A DNA stretch of 49,480 nucleotides from Mycobacterium sp. WUMAC-067 (GTDB lineage: Bacteria > Actinomycetota > Actinomycetes > Mycobacteriales > Mycobacteriaceae): positions 1-49,480 of the forward strand of contig NZ_JAEKMI010000036.1 in the NCBI RefSeq assembly GCF_020217485.1, written 5' to 3'. Within the stretch, counting starts at the first letter, position 1. Each line of letters opens with the position of its first letter. Of this stretch, positions 42,645-49,480 are shown piece by piece. The translations under genes and the position numbers were made by a program. Below the pieces are notes generated by a model. That model was given only the letters and a program-made list of their open reading frames with translations. It was not told where the DNA came from and searched no databases.

Positions 42645-44213
42645 TCAGGACGCGTCGTCGAGCACCTGATAGCCGGCGTTGTACCCGGGGGTGAAGGTGA
42701 TGCCCGGTCCGCCATGACAGCCGGCGCCGCCCAGGTAGAGGCCGTCGATCGGGATGGGCAGATCGAGGAAGCCCCTCGGTCCGGGCCGGTTGGGGCCCAT
42801 CAGGTCTGGGTGCAACAGCCCGTGGCAGAAGTCGCCGTCGGGCGCTCCGAACATGGTGTTCATGTGGTAGGGCGCGAACGTGATGTGCCGTATCACGATG
42901 TCCTTGAAGTTCGGCGCGAACCTGGTGATCTTGTCGATAACCCGTTGCGCCATCTCGTTTTTGAGGTGTCCATGCTGCGCGCGGCTGACTTCGACCGGAA
43001 ACGCATAGGCGAACGCGCTCGCCGCGTGCTTGCCCGGCGGCGCCATTGCGGGGTCGTGGACCGATGGGATCTGCATGCCCATCGACGGATTGTCCGGGAC
43101 GATGCCCCGCCGGCAGTTTTCCCAGTGCAGTTGTTGGGATTCGGGCGACCCGAAGATGCCGATCGACTGTTGCATGCCGTCGGCGTTGAGGAACTCGTAC
43201 GGCGGGGCGAATTCGGGCAGCCCGTCCAGGGCGAAGTGGATCTGCACGAACGAGGCTCGGTGGTCGCGACCGGACACACGCGAGACAAGCTCCGCCGGAA
43301 CGTGTTCGGGTGCGACGAGGTCGGTGAGAGTGACATCGGGTGACAGGTTGGACACCACGATCGGAGCCGCGATCGTCGACCCGTCGCGCAGTCGCACGCC
43401 GGTCACCCTCTGCTGGTCGACGAGGATCTGCTCGGCCTTGGTGCGAAAGCGGATCTCGCCGCCATGGGAGATGAAGAGCTCGCGTAGGTGTTCGGTGAGT
43501 GCGCCGATGCCGCCCTTCAGCTTGGTCATCATCGCGGTGCTGCCGTCGGGCACCGCCAGCGCGAACGCCAAACATGTTGCGCTGCCCGGGGTATACGGGC
43601 CGCGGTAGGTCGAGTTGACGGCTAGGAACGCCAGCATCCCGCGCATGACCGCGTGCCTTTGCTTGTCGGGCAGGTAGCGGTCGATCACGTCCATCGCCGA
43701 GCCGAACAGCATTTCGTGAATGGCCCGGCGTTCGGCGTCGTTGGTCGCGCAGGCATACATTTCGTCGAGGGTCTTGGGCGGCCGGCGCACGTCGAAGCGA
43801 CCCAGCGCCTTCGCCGGTGCCTGGCTCCAACCGATCAATTCGGCCATGCCGGTGACGGCCTCGATTCCGTGTCTCTCGCCCAGGTGCGTCATCAGTTGCA
43901 TCGGATCGCGATAGAAGATCATCGGTTCTTCGCCGTGTTCGCCGAGGTTGATCGACATCACCTCGGGCTCCACCGCCGGCAGCGTGTCGAGCCCGAGGTC
44001 TTTGGTGAGCTCGCTTGCCATGGGGAACTGCACCGAACCGGCGATCTCGTATCGGAAGCCGTCGATCAATTCGACCGTCGCCGCCATGCCCCCGGCATAG
44101 GTGTTGGCTTCCAGGCACACCGTGCGCAGGCCCGCGCGTTGCAGAATCGCCGCAGCGGTCAGCCCGTTGTGCCCGGCGCCCACCACGATGGCGTCGTAAT
44201 CCGTTGTGCTCAT
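42645..44213 (-). CDS. FAD-dependent phytoene desaturase-like oxidoreductase
   Basis: A 522-residue flavoprotein of the CrtI/phytoene desaturase superfamily. YDAIVVGAGHNGLTAAAIL binds the FAD ADP part near residue 6, LEANTYAGGMAATVE follows, and the C-terminal YLGGAGCHGGPGITFTPGYN closes the flavin site. Middle segments VNSTYRGPYTPGSATCL and KLKGGIGALTEHLREL are typical of the mycobacterial members, which are not tied to carotenoid genes. No other carotenoid gene is nearby, so the substrate is probably another lipid. A divergent TetR gene with two tandem operators probably controls it. Confidence 0.85.
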   Translation of the reverse strand: MSTTDYDAIVVGAGHNGLTAAAILQRAGLRTVCLEANTYAGGMAATVELIDGFRYEIAGSVQFPMASELTKDLGLDTLPAVEPEVMSINLGEHGEEPMIFYRDPMQLMTHLGERHGIEAVTGMAELIGWSQAPAKALGRFDVRRPPKTLDEMYACATNDAERRAIHEMLFGSAMDVIDRYLPDKQRHAVMRGMLAFLAVNSTYRGPYTPGSATCLAFALAVPDGSTAMMTKLKGGIGALTEHLRELFISHGGEIRFRTKAEQILVDQQRVTGVRLRDGSTIAAPIVVSNLSPDVTLTDLVAPEHVPAELVSRVSGRDHRASFVQIHFALDGLPEFAPPYEFLNADGMQQSIGIFGSPESQQLHWENCRRGIVPDNPSMGMQIPSVHDPAMAPPGKHAASAFAYAFPVEVSRAQHGHLKNEMAQRVIDKITRFAPNFKDIVIRHITFAPYHMNTMFGAPDGDFCHGLLHPDLMGPNRPGPRGFLDLPIPIDGLYLGGAGCHGGPGITFTPGYNAGYQVLDDAS

Positions 44214-44247
44214 GGCCCTCGCCTTCGTCGGGTTATCGAATGCAGAA

Positions 44248-44288
44248 TATGTCAGTACTGACATAAATGGAAGGTGTCAGTATTGACC
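44248..44288. promoter_or_regulatory. Tandem TetR operators between divergent genes
   Basis: TATGTCAGTACTGACATA (44248-44265) is a perfect 18-base palindrome. A second, degenerate copy, TGTCAGTATTGACC, lies at 44275-44288, exactly 25 bases further on. Both fall between the desaturase start (44213) and the TetR start at 44318. Two aligned sites suit cooperative binding of a TetR dimer pair and autoregulation. An ATG at 44267 in the TetR frame would lie between the two sites and is therefore less likely to be the start. Confidence 0.75.
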
Positions 44289-44317
44289 ACTTCGGCTGGG
44301 ATACGATCTCCCCTGAG

Positions 44318-44917
44318 ATGACCGCCCTGGGCAACCGTCATGAACAACGACGACGATCGACGCATGAGGCACTTCGTCGTGCGGCGTTGAAGAGCTTCGC
44401 CCGCAAGGGTTTTGCGAATGTCACCGTCACCGAGCTGGCGCGCGAGGCCGGCGTCACCGAGCGCACCTTCTTCCGGCACTTCCCCACCAAGGAAGCCGTC
44501 CTTTTCCAGGACTACGAGTCACAGCTGGAATGGCTGGCCGAGGCGCTCGCGCAACGCCCGCCGTCCGAGTCGTTGTTCGATGCGGTGCTGGCAAGCGTTT
44601 CCGCGTTTCCCCACGACCTCGAAGTGGTCCGCCAGGCCGCGACCGCGCGCGCCGAGCTGATCAGCGCCGACCGGATCGCCGGCCACCTACGGGTGGTGCA
44701 ATCCTCGTTCGCCGGCGTGCTCACCGATTTCGTCAGGAAGCGCAACCGGGATCTGGCGGACATCGACCTCGCCGCCGAGGTCGCGGGTTCTGCGCTGGCC
44801 GCCGCCCTCGTTGCGGCAGTGGAGAATTGGGGCCGCAAGGGTTGCGCGGGCGACCTCGGCGAAGACGTTGCCGCGAGTCTGGATCTGGTGCGCTCCGGTC
44901 TGGCGCGGCTTGCCTGA
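44318..44917 (+). CDS. TetR family transcriptional regulator
   Basis: A 199-residue repressor. The DNA-binding domain is clear: THEALRRAALKSFARKGFAN, then VTVTELAREAGVTERTFFRH and FPTKEAVLFQDYES. The ligand domain is helical and Ala-rich. The ATG opening MTALGNRHEQRRR is chosen because the frame upstream crosses the operator; an ATG at 44267 would add 17 residues. It probably represses itself and the divergent desaturase through the tandem palindromes. The NMO-like gene 77 bases downstream may be in the same transcript. Confidence 0.88.
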   Translation: MTALGNRHEQRRRSTHEALRRAALKSFARKGFANVTVTELAREAGVTERTFFRHFPTKEAVLFQDYESQLEWLAEALAQRPPSESLFDAVLASVSAFPHDLEVVRQAATARAELISADRIAGHLRVVQSSFAGVLTDFVRKRNRDLADIDLAAEVAGSALAAALVAAVENWGRKGCAGDLGEDVAASLDLVRSGLARLA

Positions 44918-44994
44918 GCAACCGAGGGATTTCCGCGGCCCTAACGTCGGTTGCAGTAGACGTCCCGTCCGCGCCAGCTGAAGCGAGTAACACC

Positions 44995-45966
44995 ATGCCA
45001 CTGCCTACGCGTCTGACGGAGTTTTTCGGTATCAGGCACCCCATCCTGCTCGCGCCGATGGCCCTGGTCTCCGGGGGCCGGCTCGCGGCGGCGGTGACAT
45101 CGGCAGGTGGCCTGGGCCTGATCGGCGGGGGCTATGGCGATGCCGAATGGCTGGAGCGCGAATTCGACCACGCCGCCGGCACGCGAGTCGGATGCGGATT
45201 CATCACCTGGAGCCTGGCCCGTGATCCGCGTCTGCTCGACATCGCGCTGGCTCGGCGACCGGCGACGGTCATGTTGTCCTTCGGGGAGTTGCGGCCCTTC
45301 GCCGATCGCATCCACGCCGCCGGCGTTCCGCTCACCGCCCAGGTGCAGAACCTGGACCAGGCGCGCCGGGCCCTGGATGCCGGGGCAGAGGTCATCGTGG
45401 CGCAGGGCGGCGAGGCGGGCGGGCACGGGATGAGCGTGCGTTCGACGTTCACGTTGGTGCCCGAGGTCGTCGACTTCGTCAGCGAACGCTCCCCCGACAC
45501 ATTGGTCGTGGCCGCCGGCGGCGTCGGCGATGGCCGCGGGCTGGCGGCCGCGCTGGCCTTGGGTGCTGACGGCGCCCTCGTGGGCACCAGGTTCTGGGCG
45601 TCGCCGGAGGCGCTGGTGTCACCGCGGGCGCAGCAGCGGGCCGTGGCCGCCCGCGGAGACGACACCGTGCGCACCCGCGCCTATGACGTTGTGCGCCGCC
45701 TCGATTGGCCCGCCGAGTACAACGCGCGGGCGCTGCGCAGCGCCTTCCTGGACACCTGGCACGGTCGCGAGTCCGAGCTGTCGGCACAGCTGGACCAGGC
45801 GGTCACTGACTACGAGAAGGCCGTTGCCGCCGGGGATTTCGATACGGCCGCGATACTGATCGGCGAAGGCGTGGGGGGCGTCCGCGGCGTCCGTCCCGCG
45901 GCTGACATCGTCGCCGACATGGTCAGCGAAGCGGCGCACATCCTGAATCGCGACGCGACGGCCTAG
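44995..45966 (+). CDS. Nitronate monooxygenase family FMN enzyme
   Basis: A 323-residue TIM-barrel flavoprotein of the nitronate monooxygenase family. RHPILLAPMALVSGGRLAAA and AGGLGLIGGGYGD bind FMN. AQGGEAGGHGMSV carries the catalytic His of the GGHG motif, which the paralogue at 28159-29133 lacks. VVAAGGVGDGRGLAAAL and ADGALVGTRFWA form the phosphate side. It detoxifies nitronates such as propionate-3-nitronate in known cases. The ATG MPLPTRLTEFFG is the family start. A nitroreductase-like gene follows on the same strand. Confidence 0.9.
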   Translation: MPLPTRLTEFFGIRHPILLAPMALVSGGRLAAAVTSAGGLGLIGGGYGDAEWLEREFDHAAGTRVGCGFITWSLARDPRLLDIALARRPATVMLSFGELRPFADRIHAAGVPLTAQVQNLDQARRALDAGAEVIVAQGGEAGGHGMSVRSTFTLVPEVVDFVSERSPDTLVVAAGGVGDGRGLAAALALGADGALVGTRFWASPEALVSPRAQQRAVAARGDDTVRTRAYDVVRRLDWPAEYNARALRSAFLDTWHGRESELSAQLDQAVTDYEKAVAAGDFDTAAILIGEGVGGVRGVRPAADIVADMVSEAAHILNRDATA

Positions 45967-46121
45967 ACAGCCGAGCGAGGGGTCTGGTTTGCTCAGCTCG
46001 ATACCCCATTGCGCGGGCAGGATTCGCCGACGGAATCCCCGCCGCGATGATCGGCCGCAACATCGAACGACCCTGTGCTATCGACCTTTACCCGCTCCCT
46101 ACCGACACATGTAAGGACCCC

Positions 46122-46751
46122 ATGGACATCGCCACCGTCGACGAACTGCTGAGCACCACCCGATCGGTGCGCAAACGGCTCGACCTGACCCGGCCGGTCG
46201 GCCGCGACGTGATCCTCGAGTGCATCCAACTGGCAATGCAGGCGCCCACGGCGAGCAACACGCAGGACTGGCGTTGGCTGGTGATCACGGACCCGGACAA
46301 ACGCGCCGCCATCGCCGAGATCTACCGGAGCGTCGGCGCGCAGTACCTGGCGTACGCGGCGGACAACGCGACGGATCCGCAGACGCAGCGGGTGTACCAG
46401 AGCGCGATGAGCCTGACCGAAACGTTGGGGGACGTCCCGGTACACGTCATCCCCTGCCTCAACCAGCGCATCGACACCGCCGAACCGGGCATCGCCGCGG
46501 CGGCATGGGCGTCCATCATCCCGGCCGGCTGGAGCTTTCTGCTGGCGCTGCGCTCGCGTGGGCTGGGATCGGTGTGGACGACAATGCATCTGTTCAAGGA
46601 GCGGGAGGTGGCCGACCTGCTCGGCATTCCCCCCACCGTCACGCAGGCCGCGCTGTTCCCCGTCGCCTACACGCTCGGCACCGACTTCCGGCCGGCCGTG
46701 CGGCCGCCGGCGGCGACCATCACCTTCTGGGATGGCTGGGGGGAAAGCTGA
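46122..46751 (+). CDS. Nitroreductase family protein
   Basis: A 209-residue flavoprotein of the nitroreductase fold. TTRSVRKRLDLTRPV and LAMQAPTASNTQDWRWLVIT are the N-terminal FMN site, and the C-terminal LRSRGLGSVWTTMHLFKE and RPPAATITFWDGWGES close the dimer interface. It would reduce nitro or quinone compounds with NAD(P)H. AAGGA sits six bases before the ATG, giving this start over one 25 codons upstream. Beside a nitronate monooxygenase gene it may belong to a nitro-compound pathway, which is inferred from proximity only. Confidence 0.83.
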   Translation: MDIATVDELLSTTRSVRKRLDLTRPVGRDVILECIQLAMQAPTASNTQDWRWLVITDPDKRAAIAEIYRSVGAQYLAYAADNATDPQTQRVYQSAMSLTETLGDVPVHVIPCLNQRIDTAEPGIAAAAWASIIPAGWSFLLALRSRGLGSVWTTMHLFKEREVADLLGIPPTVTQAALFPVAYTLGTDFRPAVRPPAATITFWDGWGES

Positions 46752-46820
46752 TGCAGTCCCACGCCGCGCGATTTCACAACGAGATGAATTAGGTTCTTGA
46801 CCCCGGTACCCTCGATCCCT

Positions 46821-47477
46821 ATGGGTGGAGTACCTAGGGCGGCACGGTTGGCTGCCGCGAGCCTGATGATCGCGGGGTGGGCCGCGTCGACGGTCGTTGC
46901 CAGCGCCGATCCCGACGAGACGCGGGGTCCCGCGCCCGGGCCCGCGGCCTCACCAGCACCGGCCGCCTCCCCGGCGCCGTCACCTGCACCTTCGGCAGCC
47001 CCGTCGCCCGCAGCGTCGCCTGGGGCCTCGCCGGCACCCGCCCCGGCAGGGCCGAAGACCACCATCGACAAGGACGGCATCTACGCGGTGGGGACCGACA
47101 TCGTCCCGGGCATCTACAGCTCAGGTGGTCCCGTCGGCAACGGCACGTGCTACTGGAAACGGACCGGCAACCCCGACGGCGCGCTCATCGACAATGCCAT
47201 GACCAAAAAGGCGCAGGTAGTTCAGATCGAGCCGGGCGACAAATCGTTCAAGACCTCGGGCTGCCAGCCCTGGCAACTGACGCCGGACGCGGTTCCGCCC
47301 TCGCAAGCGCCGCCCGCGGGCGTGCAGGGCACGCTCGGCATCCTCAACGGTCTGTTGGGTGGGAACGCGCAGCGGCCTCCGCAGGCGTCGCCTGCTCCGC
47401 AAGCCCCGGCACCGGCCCCATCGCCGGCACCGGCGCCGGCCCCGGCTGCGCCCGCCCCGCAAGCCGCGCATTCCTGA
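46821..47477 (+). CDS. Secreted Pro/Ala-rich protein (Rv1906c-like)
   Basis: A 218-residue exported protein. The signal peptide is ARLAAASLMIAGWAASTVVA, ending near SADPDE. A Pro/Ala/Ser-rich linker follows. The conserved globular part starts DKDGIYAVGTDIVPGIYSSG and includes NGTCYWKRTGNPDGA and TSGCQPW, so two cysteines probably form a disulfide. The last 55 residues are again Pro/Ala-rich. Rv1906c of M. tuberculosis has the same core and position; its function is unknown. The Pro/Ala tails look prone to length variation. Confidence 0.82.
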   Translation: MGGVPRAARLAAASLMIAGWAASTVVASADPDETRGPAPGPAASPAPAASPAPSPAPSAAPSPAASPGASPAPAPAGPKTTIDKDGIYAVGTDIVPGIYSSGGPVGNGTCYWKRTGNPDGALIDNAMTKKAQVVQIEPGDKSFKTSGCQPWQLTPDAVPPSQAPPAGVQGTLGILNGLLGGNAQRPPQASPAPQAPAPAPSPAPAPAPAAPAPQAAHS

Positions 47478-47493
47478 TCGGCCCGCCGGCGCC

Positions 47494-48456
47494 GTGGCCA
47501 GCACGCAGCAGATCGTCGTGGTCGGCGCCGGCGTCAGCGGATTGACGTCGGCCATCTGTTTGGCCGAGGCGGGCTGGCCGGTCCGGGTATGGGCGGATGC
47601 CACGCCCAAACAAACGACTTCGGCGGTGGCGGGCGCCGTGTGGGCGCCCCCGCGGCCCGCGGAACGCGCGGGCGAGACGCTGCGTTGGACCGAGCACTCT
47701 TTGCAGGTGTTCCGTGATCTCGCCGGGGATCCCGACTCCGGCGTGCTGCTGGCGCCGGCCCTGGCCGTCGGCGAGCTGACCGCCGCCGAGGCGATGTCGT
47801 CCGCGGCCGCGCTGATCCCCGGCCTGCGGCCGGCCGACCCCGCCGACATCCCACCGGGTTTCGGAACCGGATTTCGCGCCACCGTGCCGATGATCGACAT
47901 GCCGCACTATCTCGATTACCTGACCCGGCGGCTGGCGGCGGCCGGCTGCGACATCGAAGAACATCCCGTTCGATCCCTGGCCGAGGCGGCCGACACCGCC
48001 GAAATTGTGGTCAACTGCACCGGCCTCGCCGCGGGCGCGCTCACCGGCGACCCCACCGTGCGGCCGCTATTCGGCCAGCATGTGGTGCTCACCAATCCCG
48101 GTCTGCAGCAACTGTTTCTGGAACTGAACGACGGCCCGGAATGGACCTGCTACTTCCCCCACCCGCAGCGGGTGGTGTGCGGTGGAATCAGCATCCCCGA
48201 CCGGTGGGACACCGCCGCGGAACCCGAAGTGACCGAACGCATCCTGCGACGCTGCCGCCGAATCGAGCCGCGACTGGGCGACGCCGAGGTGATCGAGGTC
48301 ATCACCGGGCTGCGGCCCGACCGCCCCTCGGTGCGCGTGGAGGCCGAACCGCTCGGGCGGGCGCGCTGCATCCACAACTACGGTCACAGCAGCAACGGCG
48401 TCACCCTGTCCTGGGGCTGTGCGCGTGACGTGGTGAGCCTGGCCGGCAGCCGCTGA
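47494..48456 (+). CDS. aao: D-amino acid oxidase
   Basis: FAD enzyme that oxidises D-amino acids to keto acids, ammonia and hydrogen peroxide. At 320 residues it is the same length as M. tuberculosis Aao (Rv1905c) and matches it throughout. VVVGAGVSGLTSAICLAEAG binds FAD, TTSAVAGAVWAPPRP follows, GLRPDRPSVRVEAE carries the carboxylate-binding Arg, and IHNYGHSSNGVTLSWGCA closes the active site. The start is a GTG 16 bases after the preceding gene. It converges on the membrane-protein gene with two bases between stops. Confidence 0.95.
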   Translation: MASTQQIVVVGAGVSGLTSAICLAEAGWPVRVWADATPKQTTSAVAGAVWAPPRPAERAGETLRWTEHSLQVFRDLAGDPDSGVLLAPALAVGELTAAEAMSSAAALIPGLRPADPADIPPGFGTGFRATVPMIDMPHYLDYLTRRLAAAGCDIEEHPVRSLAEAADTAEIVVNCTGLAAGALTGDPTVRPLFGQHVVLTNPGLQQLFLELNDGPEWTCYFPHPQRVVCGGISIPDRWDTAAEPEVTERILRRCRRIEPRLGDAEVIEVITGLRPDRPSVRVEAEPLGRARCIHNYGHSSNGVTLSWGCARDVVSLAGSR

Positions 48457-48458
48457 TC

Positions 48459-48866
48459 TCACGCACCGGTGCGGCGAATTATCAAGGACAGCAACCAACT
48501 GACGATCGACAAGACGATCGCCGCCCAGATGGCGGTCCACCAAAAGTGGTCGATCTGCAGCCCCCAGTGGGTGGTGTGCTCGGTGATCCGCGCTGTGATC
48601 CAGAGCATCAGCGCGTTGATGACGACATGGAACAGGCCGAGCGTCACGATGTAGAGCGGGATCGACAAGATCTGGACGATCGGCTTGATGAACGCGTTGA
48701 CCAAGCCAAAGATCACGGCGACGACGAAGATGATGCCGACCCGCTCGAGCCTCGTGCTGCCGCCCACGAAGCTCAGGCCATGCACGAAAAGGGTAACGAT
48801 CCACAACGCGAATCCGGTCAGCGCGGCACGCACCAAAAAAGGGCCCATGCTCGTAAATCCTGCCAT
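48459..48866 (-). CDS. Small integral membrane protein (Rv1903-like, phage-holin IV fold)
   Basis: A 135-residue membrane protein with about four hydrophobic helices: FLVRAALTGFALWIVTLFVH, VGIIFVVAVIFGLVNAFI, YIVTLGLFHVVINALMLWIT, and IWAAIVLSIVSWLLSLII. This pattern matches the phage holin family IV / DUF-type proteins found chromosomally in actinobacteria; the name does not imply lysis. M. tuberculosis Rv1903 is the syntenic counterpart. A second ATG six codons in is possible. Its role is unknown. Confidence 0.8.
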   Translation of the reverse strand: MAGFTSMGPFLVRAALTGFALWIVTLFVHGLSFVGGSTRLERVGIIFVVAVIFGLVNAFIKPIVQILSIPLYIVTLGLFHVVINALMLWITARITEHTTHWGLQIDHFWWTAIWAAIVLSIVSWLLSLIIRRTGA

Positions 48867-49061
48867 CCGGACCGCGAAGGTAAGCAGGAATCGGCGCGGT
48901 TAGTTCTGACCGGGGTGACCGGCTTCGCCCGTCGGTTCTCGTGCCTCGCTCGCTCGCGATTTCGGATATCGGGAACGTATATTGAATTCCCTTGTGTCAC
49001 TGTGTTTTCAGTGGTCACAATTCGGGGTTTTGTGTCGGTGGGTCTTCGTAATGTCTGCGGC
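48867..49061. other. Upstream region of the DUF222 gene
   Basis: About 195 bases between the membrane-protein start and the DUF222 start. It is AT-richer than average around 48960-49020 and holds TATATT (48978-48983) as a -10 candidate. I see no gene; the DUF222 frame stays open upstream, but the ATG before GSSTREE aligns with known family starts. Confidence 0.4.
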
Positions 49062-49480
49062 ATGGGTTCGAGTACGCGTGAGGAGATCGTCGAAGCCTTC
49101 GACGCGCTCGACGCCGCCCTCGAGGGCGTGGCAGGGCTGAGTTTTGATGCGCTGGCCCCTCGGGAGTGCCTGGCGCTGTTGGAGCGCTGCGAAAAGGCGC
49201 GCCGCCGCCTGCCCGTGCCCGAGCATGCGTTGATCAATCACCTGGCCCGCCAAGCCAGCATCCAAGAACTCGGCGCCAAACTCGATCAGGCGATCGCCGA
49301 CCGGTTGCGGATCAGCCACACCGAGGCCAGCCGGCGGGTCAAACAGGCCGCCGATCTGGGCCCGCGCCACGGCCTGACCGGTGAACCCCTGCCCCGGTGC
49401 TGGCCGCCACCGCCGCCGCCCAGGCCCGCGGCGAACTCGGCGCCGGACACATCGCGGTGATCCGCCGGTTCTTTCGCCGG
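49062..49480 (+). pseudogene. DUF222 (13E12-type) gene, frameshifted and cut by the window end
   Basis: The reading frame begins MGSSTREEIVEAFDALDAAL and runs through LALLERCEKARRRLPVPEHA and RLRISHTEASRRVKQAADLG. This is the standard N-terminus of mycobacterial 13E12 repeat proteins, which usually continue to an HNH nuclease domain. After LTGEPLP the frame fails; the expected continuation (VLAATAAAQARGELGAGHIA) is present one base out, starting near 49398. The likely cause is one missing base in a C run at 49391-49395. The gene continues past the window edge. The upstream region holds TATATT at 48978-48983. Confidence 0.75.

Overview
The window is GC-rich DNA from a slow-growing Mycobacterium. 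The evidence is a PE gene with a PPE remnant beside it, a furA-katG pair, mycobacterial-type isocitrate lyase 2, FadD31, a cutinase, a DUF222 (13E12-type) gene, an LdtMt2-type L,D-transpeptidase, and frequent GTG/TTG starts with leaderless promoters. Gene order from about 28 to 49 kb runs, in reverse, like M. tuberculosis Rv1903 to Rv1932 (Rv1903, aao, Rv1906c, lppC/Rv1910c type, Rv1913, aceA, fadD31, Rv1927, Rv1928c, Rv1930c, Rv1931c, tpx). furA-katG is not at its M. tuberculosis position but about 36 kb away. From memory this fits the M. avium complex layout better. No database was searched.

Layout. 0.3-5 kb: a glycosyltransferase, a methyltransferase, a FAD/Rieske fusion oxidoreductase and a coiled-coil protein. 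5-9.1 kb: an L,D-transpeptidase, then furA-katG with a conserved leaderless promoter and an intergenic hairpin. 9.2-14.8 kb: a Tat-exported DUF1906 protein, then a coupled GT4 / methyltransferase / alpha-toroid operon facing a second methyltransferase, then a cutinase. 15-17.1 kb: a UbiD-UbiX operon. 17.1-18.4 kb: a decayed accessory stretch with a luciferase-like (LLM) gene relic, an AT-rich island, a PE gene and a PPE pseudogene. 18.8-28 kb: exported GH16 protein, TIGR00027-type methyltransferase, aldehyde dehydrogenase with a two-box operator, AraC-VOC pair, TetR facing a methyltransferase-acyltransferase pair, and two oxidoreductases. 28-49 kb: the syntenic block described above, ending in a frameshifted DUF222 gene cut by the window edge.

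Shared functions. Oxidative and redox defence is prominent (FurA/KatG, Tpx, two nitronate monooxygenase-like proteins, a nitroreductase-like protein, DJ-1 proteins). A second theme is envelope and lipid chemistry (glycosyltransferases, FadD31, acyltransferase, L,D-transpeptidase, cutinase, lipoproteins). Isocitrate lyase 2 links the locus to growth on fatty acids. No tRNA, rRNA, CRISPR array or intact insertion sequence was seen. The least-explained coding unit is the GT4 / methyltransferase / alpha-toroid / methyltransferase cluster at 10.2-14.0 kb, which has a palindromic operator and two mini-ORFs in its leader.
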